The notes beneath the pieces were generated by a model, which worked only from the letters and a program-made list of their open reading frames with translations, did no database searches and was not told the origin of the DNA. Shown in pieces: positions 21,184-31,528 of a stretch of DNA of 64,000 nt. Source of the stretch: Eudorina sp. 2006-703-Eu-15 (lineage: Eukaryota; Chlorophyta; Chlorophyceae; Chlamydomonadales; Volvocaceae). Location of the stretch: positions 405,001 through 469,000 of the forward strand of contig BDSI01000028.1 of the NCBI GenBank assembly GCA_003117195.1, given 5' to 3'. A program made the translations under genes and the position numbers. Position 1 is the stretch's first letter. The number at the start of each line of letters is the position of its first letter.

Positions 21184-22982
21184 TCACGAAATGCACATAT
21201 GCTTGCGGCGGCCCTGCCACCGACTGGGCAGCCGCATGGGCAGCGCCGTCGCCTCCCTGGCTCCTAGCCCCCCAAGCGCGTCATCCCACAGCTCTACTCC
21301 GTCAGGCCGCCCTGTGCCGCCCTGCCCGGCCAAGCCATCATCGACACCTCCTTCGGGCCCTCGCCGTCGCGACGCTCTTTGCCCCGTTGGCGGCCCTCTC
21401 CGGCGCTGCTGCTCCTCTGCCTTATCCTCCTGCGCGAACGGCTCCGCCTTCTGGGGCTGCCGCCCGTGCGCTGCCTGTTGCTGCCCACAACCTTCGTGCG
21501 CCGGTTGCCGGTGCCCGGTGCCATTTTCGGCACCAGCACGGCCCGAGGGGCCGCTGGGATGCCCGTCAGGGCCGGCGGCTTCACGTTGTCGCTTCCCGCT
21601 GCTGGCCTGACGCGCGCCGTGCTGCGGTACCGCAGCGCCTGCAGCCGCTGCGCCGCCGGGCAAGGTGGCAGCGGCGGCAGGGCGCTCCGCGCCGGCCGCT
21701 TGGCCGCCCGAGTTGTCGCCTCGATACAGGTCGTACAGCTTTCCGGGCTCCAAGAACCAGCCGAAGATCTGCACACGAAATGGTTGGGGGAAGGAAATTT
21801 TCGCCGTGCGGTACCGCAACCGAATGCCTGCTGGGTCCGCAGAACCACGCCACGGGCCATGAAGACGACGCACGTGATGCGGGTCGCCACTGACAGGCAC
21901 CGCCGGAGTCCGCCAATGACTTAATGAATGGTTGAATGAAGGTAACAATGGACCCAAGAAACAGGTTCGTAAATGCCGTATGTGTTGTGACGCAACGCAG
22001 TACGCAGGGCTCCTCGCATGAGGTGCCAGAGCCATGCCCAGCCCCGCACCCAGACGGCTCCACCCGGGGCCCTGGCTGCAAACGGTCCATACGGGTACAC
22101 CCTAGCACCTCTGTGGCGATGGCTCACCGAGTAGCGAGGTCGGTCCGTGGTCAGGGCCGTGACGGCGTGATATCGCGGCACTCGGAAGGCCACCACGCTG
22201 TTCCACTTCGGGACGTACTTGCGGCCGACCCCCGGCGGGGCGGTTGGGTCCTCCAGGTCCACCAGCACGCCGCCGTACTCCTCGCGCCAGTCGCGGGTGA
22301 GGTAATAGATGATGGCCAGGGTGCGGGAGGTGGTGATGATGCGGCCGTTGTCTAGCTTGACCTGCCGGATGAGGGGTGTGTGGGGGGGAACATGCCGATA
22401 TCAGGTTTCCGCGAAAACACAGCACTTTCGCCTCCGCTGACCTGATCACCTGGCAGCGCTGAGCCCCGGCCCGCAGGTAGGCCCCCGTGAATGAATTCAG
22501 ACCCGCACCTGGGTGTAGGCTCTGTCGTCATGTGGAGCGATGTGGTCCTGTTTGCAGTACTTGGCGGCTGAGAAGGCGTTCAAGCTGTCCGGCCGTACCA
22601 ACGAGAACATGCGCAACACCGCATCCAAGCCGCTGGCTTGCTTCACGCTCAGGAAGCTATGGCTGATGTTGTTGTGTCGGTAATCTTTGGAAGCAGAAGT
22701 GTCGTTCCATGCCTTCTCGGGTATGGCTGCGACGGTCGCGAGTATTCCCTCTGCGACAAACTAAAAGCGATGCATTTCGTACTTCAATATCAAGTTCTAG
22801 ACTCCATGTATTGGCGTCGACTTCCACACTACGGTACTTGCCTCCGGAAAAAAATTCTCAATCCGCACAAGCCCGCCATTCGCATCAACTGCGCGTTCTA
22901 CGTCATGCTTAGCAATCAAAGAGCTCACTGCTTCATAGTCATTAATCCAACGGGTATACGCCGACAGCTTGCCCCTTGTCAT
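21184..22982 (-). CDS. 2-oxoglutarate/Fe(II) dioxygenase, prolyl 4-hydroxylase / OGFOD1-like
   Basis: Four exons: 22838-22982, 22509-22750, 22128-22361 and 21184-21768; phases agree, giving 401 residues. Exon 1 has VDANGGLVRIENFFPEA, the usual family opening. Metal ligands are His122 and Asp124 in APHDDRAY and His194 in FRVPRYHAV; Arg205 in RPRYSIFGW should bind 2-oxoglutarate. LAIIYYLTRDWREEYGG and WNSVVAFRVP are standard core strands of the double-stranded beta-helix. The reaction couples 2-oxoglutarate decarboxylation to hydroxylation, most likely of prolyl residues. The last 180 residues are Gly/Ala/Gln/Arg-rich with no known fold. No signal peptide is visible, so a cytosolic or nuclear target (OGFOD1-like) is as likely as cell-wall proline hydroxylation. 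The start at 22982 is the first in-frame ATG of exon 1. Confidence 0.87.
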
Positions 22983-23608
22983 AGTAAAAGCCCACCAGGC
23001 AAGACGCCACTACTGCAACACGCCACACTAGTCGGACCGTGACATAAAAACAAAAACACAGCCGTCCAAAAAAATGACGAAAGTGTAACAGCTGCTCCGG
23101 TTTCGGAGCTTTGTACCCGACACGCCACACTTGACCAGTTTTCGTCGATCCATGGGTAGCGGATCACACAAGCGCACATCAACTCCCGCAGCACTTGCGC
23201 GCGTATCACTCAGCGAGACAACCACGCAAACCCCCCGCGACCCCACACGCGACCCCCATCCGGACATTCGCCAGCCCCCGCACCAGTATATCAATAACGA
23301 GTCTCGCACGACACCAAGACAAACCTCTCTGCCCAATCGGACAAGACCCCATAGATGGGACACCACATCGCTTCATGCGGCCGATTTCATGAAATTCGCC
23401 CTAACGGTCGCCTGACCTTGGCAGTGGTTGGCCTATCTATCACGCAATGTCCTCCAATCCCATCGCGGCGCTGTTCTGTCGTTTCGAAGGCATGATTTCA
23501 GCTTCAGCCCACACGCTTTCGGGTCCTCCAGGACCTCCCAATATCAGTGCTTCAGCGAAGTTGGCCTACGTCGTGGTGTAACCACAAGGCGCGAGGGACT
23601 ACCACACA
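22983..23608. other. Spacer between two minus-strand genes
   Basis: Should carry the OPA3 3' end and the dioxygenase promoter. No gene is supported; overlapping minus-strand frames at 22942-23366 read as unstructured sequence. Confidence 0.45.
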
Positions 23609-25358
23609 CTACAACCCTTTCGGCCCGAAGAAGCCGCCCCACATGCCCTGCTGAGCTTTCCGCTGTTGCTCCTTCTGCATCGTTGTCTCCAGCCGCTCCA
23701 CCCGGTGCAGCAGCTCCGAGATCAGCTCCTGCTGTTCCTGATTCTCAATTCGGAGCCGCTGCAGGCACAGACGAGAAGCCATGGCGTCACGCTTCGAAAA
23801 CTGGATAACACCAGAACCACCGCGGGGTGGTCCTCAACCAGGTGCCAATGGCAGCCGGCACTGCCCCGGCTGACTTCCGGGATCAGTGGCAACTGGTGAG
23901 CAGCACCGCGCTCCTGCCATCTCTACACTATCTTGCTATGCGCTGCGCCTGGCCAAGTCCCCAACGGCCGCCACATGCAATCACGCTGGAGTGCACCTGA
24001 CCGACGCTTGGCAACGCCGAGATATCAACGCAGGCAGACAGTGGATATTGGAACCAGCGCCACATGCCCAACCATCCAGTGATCGCAAACCATGCCACGA
24101 CGACAAGTACAACACACCAAGCGATCGCGAAAGCGTGTGCGGCCGCGCGCCGCACAGACAGGCAACGAGTCGATGCACGGCCCGCACCCATCGCGTACCT
24201 CACGCTCGCGACTCGCTTGATCCAGTATCGCCTGTCGTTCTTGCTCCTCTTTCTTCTTTTTCTCAATTTCTTTCCGTCTCGTTCGGTCGTACTCGAATGT
24301 CACAATCAGGATACCAACCTGAGAGCAGGCGACCCAAATCACGATCGCGTCGTACCGAATCCGCAGCGGCTTAGCAGGCAGATTCGCAGCCGTTACGATG
24401 CATACAGGCGCGTGTCAGTGCTCGCTCATGACCCCAGTTCTGTCAATTTTTGTTGAAAGTGTTCGCACCTGATGGTACAACATCCCCTTTCGACCACTTG
24501 ATCCCACCGCAGGCCAGCCCTCTGCACGGCATCTGCCCAAGTGCCGAGCACTCCACCTGACAGGTTCCCCTCGTCGCGACTCACCGCGAAAACAAAGCCC
24601 TCACTCGCAATCTTGGATGCCAGCTCCACGGATTTCTCCTCTGTCATTGCGCCCACGAAGGCTTTCCCTGATTTGCCCTCCGCCCCGCGGGTGATGTACA
24701 CCTCCCAGCGGTGAATCACCTGCGAGGGCGGTCCGGCAGCAGGCCGCACATGGCCGCACAGCGTCGCGTTATGGGCGCCACCTCCATGGGTCCCGTTGTC
24801 TTGGCACGTGCCACTGGATGCGTTCGGGCTCCAGGGAGATGAAGGGTGCAGCCCAGTCCCGCATCGCGGTACCACTGTTGTGCGCTTTTCTTCACCGGGA
24901 TCAATCTCAGAAACGGTGATGCGAAACCCATCGGTGCAGACCTAACCTGGGCCGTAGAGATGACATATCGCCGAGCCACCGGGTGCGCCATGGCCCACTT
25001 CTCAAAGCGGCTGCCCAGCGGCTTGGCCATCTGTACAAGCAAGGATCCGGGGGCAGCGCATCAGCTCTGGCGACGGGCGGTACAATGAGATTGCATTGCA
25101 GCTCGATCACATTCCGGCCAGACCCTTCCATGAAGTATCCCGTAGGTGGGGGTCCAACACACACAACTGCACAGCTCACTCTGCATGACGGAGAATGACT
25201 GCTCACCCCTTAACCCCTATCCTGGATCAATCTCATGGACCCACACACACATTGGCTGGCATGCACCACGAATGCGCACGTAATGACTAGGTGGGTTGTA
25301 GTGTGCGCCTCACCTGCTTCAAGAGCAGAGCGCCCATTTTAAAAACCAGCGCTGCCAT
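23609..25358 (-). CDS. OPA3: OPA3-like mitochondrial protein
   Basis: Five short exons: 25314-25358, 24947-25030, 24585-24719, 24199-24318 and 23609-23758. All junctions are phase 0 with GTGAGG, GTTAGG, GTGAGT and GTACGC donors, giving 177 residues. The protein starts MAALVFKMGALLLKQMAKPL, a mitochondrial-type basic/hydrophobic lead. HPVARRYVISTAQ, IHRWEVYITRGAEGKSGKAF and LASKIASEGFVFAVGILIVT follow, the OPA3 core ending in its single hydrophobic helix. Next comes a basic coiled coil (EYDRTRRKEIEKKKKEEQER) and a second coiled coil in exon 5 (ENQEQQELISELLHRVERLE). OPA3 family proteins sit at mitochondrial membranes and affect organelle shape and lipid handling. Exons are 45-150 nt, so no single open frame shows the gene. 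Confidence 0.92.
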
Positions 25359-25844
25359 TGTGCTGTGATATACAAATTACGCGGTGCTGCGAATGCTCAA
25401 GTTTAGGATAATCCGCGCACCGCGGTAACTGAGGTGCAGGGTCGCGCACAAAAATCCCCCCCGCGCTCTAACTACAGAAATGACCGCAGCCAACACTAAA
25501 TATTCGTGCTAATGCCATTAAAGGAAATGCCGCATATGCATGACGAATTGTGTTGGCGTATCAGGCTAGAACTTGTTGGGCATAACTGTGACATGGCCTG
25601 TGATGTTTCCCTTAGAATTAAAATCGCATGCACTTGATATGTTCTCAACGCGCCTAGGGGGCCTATGCAAAAAGCGGTTGCTCACGGAAGGCCGTCGTAC
25701 ACTTCAACTTCTGCGGCAGGATGTCCAGCCACTCCGATTGTCATTGCAATGTAGATGATGAGCTATTCAGTCGGTCGATGAATTACATGGATATGTTTTC
25801 TTCAAAGCGTTCCGCACAAATCGCCTGAGAAGTGTCACGTTAAT
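25359..25844. promoter_or_regulatory. Shared intergenic region of divergent OPA3 and CDP-DAG synthase genes
   Basis: 486 bp between two divergent start codons, so both promoters and 5' UTRs must lie here or overlap it. AT-richer than the flanking exons. I see no convincing TATA box and name no specific element. Confidence 0.5.
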
Positions 25845-28800
25845 ATGAAGCCGGCCACATTGACGAGCAAGGCCTCGCCAGTTGACTATGTAAGAAATGT
25901 TAGGCTGGGATCGCTTAAGGTTGTGGTCAACCCCAACTCGACCCCGCGGTTGGCGCGCAGGTGGAGGACACGGCCTCGGAACCGGAGCCGGAGCCAAAGC
26001 CGGTTGATCGCGTACGATAATAAATTCTATTATGCCTGGGAGTCCCGTATCACTGAGGCTTTGTGGGGCGTGCCGGGTTACGTGTGCCGTGCAGAAGACG
26101 AAGCTTCGGTCGCTCCGTGTCCGGACGCTCTCCACGGTTGCGCTGATTGCCACATTTGTGGGCGTGATCTGGTCTGGCCATGTACCGCTAATGTTCTTCA
26201 TCCTGCTCCTCCAGGTGAGTCTGTCCAGCAGCACAACGGGCGGAAGGGCTGTTGGTTACGGGTTTCCCATCGTCAACACGGCAACGGCACAGCGTCATCG
26301 AACAGAAGCGAGGGATCTCTTCAAATGTGGGAGATATACACGGGACATGCGTTGGAAAGCTCCGTCCGGTTATGCATTTCTGTTCCCCAGCACTTCTGTT
26401 TCACAGCCTCGGTTACGCATTTCTGTTCCCCAGCACTTCTGTTTCACAGCCTGGCCCTTCACCTGGGTATGCTGCGCTGTGGTGGCCAGTGCCGTACCTG
26501 TGCCGGCGCCCCGCCCATGTAGCCCGATGGCTCTACTCATCATCATCACCGGGCCCGCGCTCCTTAGCCCCGTTCCGGCGTCCCGTGGTGCCATCGGCGC
26601 GAAGCGATGCGGACCTGTGCCCGCGGGACGTGGTCCTTGCTGAGCACGGGCGAGTTGCGCAGCGTTCACCTTTCGGAACCCATGTCACCTAGATGTCTGC
26701 ACTGGTTCAGGCACCATATCCAGAGACTGTGTGCATTCGGTCCTGTCCCCGTGGCTGTGATTGCGGGCTGCTGCTCTCGCCCACAGTTCCTGGTTGCAAG
26801 GGAGCTCTTCCAGATCGCATACGTGGCGCAGCGATCTAAGCGCAGCCTCCCATTGCTACGAACCCAGCAATGGTATTTCTTCTTTGCAGCCGTTTTCTGG
26901 TTGTACCTCAGGTGGGCGGTCTGGTCGCCGCATCAGCATACGTGCATGATACCGCCAGTTGAGGAGTCGCCGCGGCGCCGGCCTCGGTCCGAGATTCTGT
27001 TTGTGCGATCGTCCTTACGCCGCATGACCCGCCACATGACCCGCTGCTTGATGCTATGCACACATGCAACCGTAAAGAGGTGAAGATTCCTGTGCCCCTT
27101 CTGCAGGAATCAGTTCGGGGTACAGTCGGTTCGGGGTATCAGTCAGAAGGATTTGGGAGGCGGCACCATAATGAAATCGCCGCACGGTGAACTCAAATTC
27201 ACATGATGGGATGACGCCCGGCAGCCTTGAATCGTGTGGTTATCGGTCTTTCTTGGATTGTCCTTGGGCAGGTTCATTAAGAACAACCTCTTGGTGGAAG
27301 TAACGTCTGATAAGACCCTGGCGCGGCTGTTCTACGGGGCACTGAAGCACCACAGCCTTATCAGCTACGCGCTGTACATGGCAGGTGGGTGCGGGGTGAA
27401 CCACGTTGTGCGGGCGGACCAGACCGTCTTAGTGCGGGCGGACCAGCCTGCCAAGGTTGGGCTACTTGACTCGCAGATTTTGGGCCGGGCATCGCACAAG
27501 TCCTGCAAAAGTACGGGGATTTTGCGTCTAAGCAAGCCGTGTGGTGAAGGAATAGAGCAGCTTGGGATAGGGGCGTCTTCCCGCAGCTGTACAGATGTAA
27601 TGCGATCAAGGACAATGTGCCTGGCGTCCCACGCTTGTGAGAGAAAGCTGACCACGGTCACCTGGGACACGTAATGCGCATTTCACGTCCCTGAAAGCCG
27701 AGGTGAGGTAATAGTACGCCCCTGAAAGTCGGGCATGGTTCACTTGCGTGGCTCGATGATATGCGCATGATACACATCACGTCACTGGGTAACACGTTGC
27801 ACGTGGCGGGTTTGCAGCTGCACCTCGGGCATTTGCGCAGCGATACAAGAGGCCCCTAACCCGTCTTGACCCCGCGGCGCAGGCTTCGTTGGCTTTGTTC
27901 TGAGCCTGCGGAAGGGGTTGTACATGCACCAGTTCGCACATTACGCCTGGACGCACATGATTATCCTGATCACGACGGTGCCAACGTGAGTATCGCCCCC
28001 GAAGCCGACTTCCGGGTCCGTGTGTCTGTCTTGTGTCTTACTACAAACTAATGGGTCGAACGCAAGCAATGAGTTTAGAAGCAGGGACGGCTTCCTGTAC
28101 CGTATTGTCGATGTCAGGGCAGGCAGGGCCGGTGTGTGGGGGGACGGGTGCTGCAGTTTCGCGGTGATAAGGAAGGCCAGCACAGAAGCAGCTGCCGAGC
28201 TGTCGTACGGCACAGTTGCCGCGTTCGGAACGTCGGACATGAACGCGGCGGGTCTGACTTGCGAGCCAGGCGCACGGCACGTGACCTGTTGGAGCGAAGA
28301 GGAGGCAGGGCAGCCTCCCCGCCGTAAGCTGCGTGCGTGCCTGCAAACACGTGCCCTCCTCGTAGGTCTTTCTTCGTGTCGAACATCTTCTCGGGCATGA
28401 TCTGGTACGTGCTGCCCGCCTTCCTCATCGTCGCCAACGACATCTGCGCCTACCTGGCGGGTGAGGAGGTGCAAGGGAGCGATTGCCCGGTGATAGGTTG
28501 CGCCGGTAGTCCGGCCGTGGCGCGAGCAGCGGATGAGCATGCAACCAGCTCACTGAGGAGCTTGGTACGAAGCGGTTGCGTTGGAGTTTATGGTCCTGCC
28601 CTATTTTTTGGGTGTGCAGGCTTCCTGTTCGGACGCACCCCGCTCATTAAGCTGTCCCCGAAGAAGACCTGGGAGGGCTTTATTGGCGGCTTTGCGGGCA
28701 CCCTGATAGTCGCGTTCTTCCTGGCCGGCTTCATGAGCCGCTTCAAGTGGATGACCTGCCCTCGCAAGGTGGGCGGGGCTGGCTCGACGCATGCCTTCCT

Positions 28801-30009
28801 ATCAGTGACCGTGTGTTTAACAAGAGGCCCACCCATAACCGCCCAGTGACCGTGTGTACTCTCTTGCAACCGTGTATTGCGCAAATCGCGTAGCTTCAGC
28901 ACGCAAATCAAACATGCTCAATTTTTTTGAATTGCTCAGGAGCCACAGAAGGTGAGGGTCATCAATTCCGGGATCCGGCATCTGGGAAGGATCCAAGCGA
29001 GGCACTGCTAACTGGCGTTGAACGTCTTTACTTCACGCCGCTCCCTGCCTTCCCTCCACCGCTGCTGCCCAGGACCTGACGGTGTTCAAGGGCTTGGACT
29101 GTGTCCCCGACGAGGTGTTTGTGCCGGAGACGTACGCGCTGGGGGAGCTGCTGCAGGACGTGGTGGGGCAGCTGCCGGACTCGCTAGCCGCCTACGTGAC
29201 GCTCATGCACGACTCGTTGCCCCCAGCGCTGCGCGGCTGGCTGGCGGACCGCACTTTCACTGTGGCGCCCATCCAGCTGCACGCTCTGGCCATTGCCTCC
29301 TTCGCCTCGATCATTGCTCCCTTCGGTGAGTGGCGTGAAGCCAGGGCGCGGTCCTTGCGGGATCAACTTTGGTGTAACGAAGAGTGATCGGACCGGGGGC
29401 TTAAGGAAGGGCAAAGCCCCGACGGGGTATCAGGAAGAGGCAAGCCCGGAACAGTGATGCCTAGGGCCGCGACGTTCAGGGCAGTTTGGCAGGTTGGAGA
29501 CGGCCATGGCGCGTGCGGGCTGTGTGTGCAGGCGGCTTCTTCGCCAGTGGCTTCAAGCGCGCTTTTCACATGAAGGACTTCGGCGACACCATTCCGGGCC
29601 ATGGCGGAGTGACAGACCGGTTCGATTGCCAGGTGCGCGGATTGCAAATCCGTTAGGGTCTGGGAATGACGTCCCGTAATCAGCAAGGGAAGCTTCGGCG
29701 TGCGATGGGAAAATTGCTCGTCGTGCGGAAATAAGCGCAGTAGCGTTCCAAGCTCAGCTGCTGCATGTTCCGAAGTCAGGTGCCCATCTATCACGTGACA
29801 CCGCGCGCAGATTCTGATGGCCGTGTTCGCTTACTGCTACTACTACAGCTACATCTCCAAGCCGGAGGTGACGCTGGGTGACGTGCTGTCCATGGCCATC
29901 AAGCTGAACGACCACGATCAGATTTTACTGATGGGCAAAATGGCAAATCTGCTGGCGGGAGAGGGGCTAATACCAGGTGTGTTGGGTGCTGCGGTTTGCA
30001 TTGCCTGAG

Positions 30010-30056
<47 letters not shown>

Positions 30057-30485
30057 CGTCGTTGCTTCAGCTGTTACAGGGGAAAGGTGATTTGCATGAC
30101 TTCCAGGGGCAGCGGTTGGACCGCACGGCTACCCTTCTTTTACAAATACGCCTTACACAAGGAACATGCTTAAAAAAATTGATCATACACACTTGGCGAT
30201 GGCCCCGAAACCTTGCCGTACAGCAAATGCGCCTTCCATTCCATATCTCCTGCCTGCACGCCATCATATCAGGCGCACGAGCATGACAGCGCACGACTCG
30301 ACGGCCGCAGCGCCGGTCGTTATAACAGCCCGGAGCTAACCACTGCTGTAGTCCTATCCTAGTAAACCGAAATCGTCATCACCACACTCGCTGCCATTGC
30401 TCGTCTACGCCCCACAGGCAACATCATCGACGTGCTGCGTGACCACTTTGGCGAGGGGTTCACGTGGGAGGTACCTGACAGCTAA
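25845..30485 (+). CDS. CDS1: CDP-diacylglycerol synthase (phosphatidate cytidylyltransferase)
   Basis: Twelve exons, all in phase: 25845-25889, 25961-26011, 26095-26214, 26787-26911, 27272-27384, 27883-27985, 28366-28460, 28620-28768, 29073-29325, 29532-29632, 29811-29976 and 30418-30485; 462 residues. It makes CDP-diacylglycerol from CTP and phosphatidic acid for phosphatidylinositol and related lipids. Exon 2 is acidic; exons 3-8 hold the membrane helices (e.g. [40 protein letters not shown]) and the loop [17 protein letters not shown]. Exon 10 carries the family signature [18 protein letters not shown] followed by VTDRFD, with the Mg-binding acidic residues intact. Length and order match the plant/animal ER-type enzyme, not the mitochondrial TAM41 type. 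TGTAA at 30722-30726 is a likely polyadenylation signal. Confidence 0.95.
26367..26452 (+). repeat. 43-bp tandem duplication in intron 3 of CDP-DAG synthase
   Basis: Units 26367-26409 and 26410-26452 differ at one base. Each contains a TTCTGTTCCCCAG sequence that resembles a splice acceptor. Confidence 0.9.
30011..30055 (+). repeat. (CAA)n microsatellite in intron 11 of CDP-DAG synthase
   Basis: About 15 uninterrupted CAA units, 35 bases after the exon 11 donor. Confidence 0.95.
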
Positions 30486-31528
30486 TTCGCTGCACGAAGC
30501 CTCACCGGCTGAGATGCCGTGCAGATTGTGCGGAGCGAAGGCTGATTGCATGCGACCGTTGACGAGATGGGGGCGAAGATGTAGTAGTTGTTGACCCCAT
30601 GCGATATCACGTGTCACCGCATAGAAAGGGAAAGTCCCAGTGAGGGGGCCAGAGGAGTTGCAGGGGTTCTGTTCATCAGGCTGCATACGCGCTGCTGAAG
30701 TCCAGGAACGGTTGGGGTCTGTGTAATGCAGCACGTTCTATCGCTCTCGCCAGGATTGGACTACACGTGCAAATTGCACACAGGCAAGCCGGCGTTGCTA
30801 GTGATGACTGGGCAGGCGATATCCCGACGAGAGCAGATACACACGACGAACGAGTCCTCAATGGGGCTGGATCGCGAGTTCCGTCCACTTTTGCTTGCGC
30901 TTGTTCTCACGCTTCACGTCTCCAACAGGTTCATCTGAGTCGTCCAGAACCATAGCCCCTTCGGGCAACGGGATGCCTGCGACGAGCGAGCACGTCAGTT
31001 ATTCCGCGACATGCGGCCATGGCCGTGCACTGTTTTTGTTGTCGTATGCTTACTGTCGTTAGGAAGTGTGTCGCGGGCCCATTCTTCGTCAACAACATCT
31101 ATGAGGTGAGGATTGCCGGTGAGCAGGGACATCCTCCTGAACTATCGCCTAGATAAAAACACAAATATGTCGCGTATGGACCTCACATACCTTGCCTGTA
31201 AATGAGCTGATACGGCGGCCACGTACTTTGCAAGACCTGCTGCGACTCCCGCGTTCGAAAAGCCGTACGGCGCACTTGCAAGCCAGTATGATGATGGTGA
31301 GGGGTTGACCTCCAGCTGTGCATGAATGATAATGCGCATATGACTTACCATGCCGGAATACCATGTCGCACTTCTAGCGCACGAAGCGACTAAGTACCGA
31401 ATAACATGTGGGCTTCGACTTACTTCCGTGATACGTCGATGGGTTAGGCCGAACAAACAATGACATCATGAAATCAATTCAACACTGTGGAGAAGCGGCT
31501 TACTTGCTGTCCTACCCGATAGAACGGC
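30486..31528. other. Intergenic region before the armadillo gene
   Basis: CDP-DAG synthase 3' UTR, then about 800 bases of AT-richer DNA that should contain the armadillo gene promoter. No gene seen. Confidence 0.5.
30722..30726 (+). terminator. TGTAA polyadenylation signal, CDP-DAG synthase
   Basis: TGTAA is the usual poly(A) signal in Chlamydomonas-type algae. This copy lies 237 bases after the stop codon, a normal 3' UTR length for the group. Position and motif are the only evidence. Confidence 0.5.
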
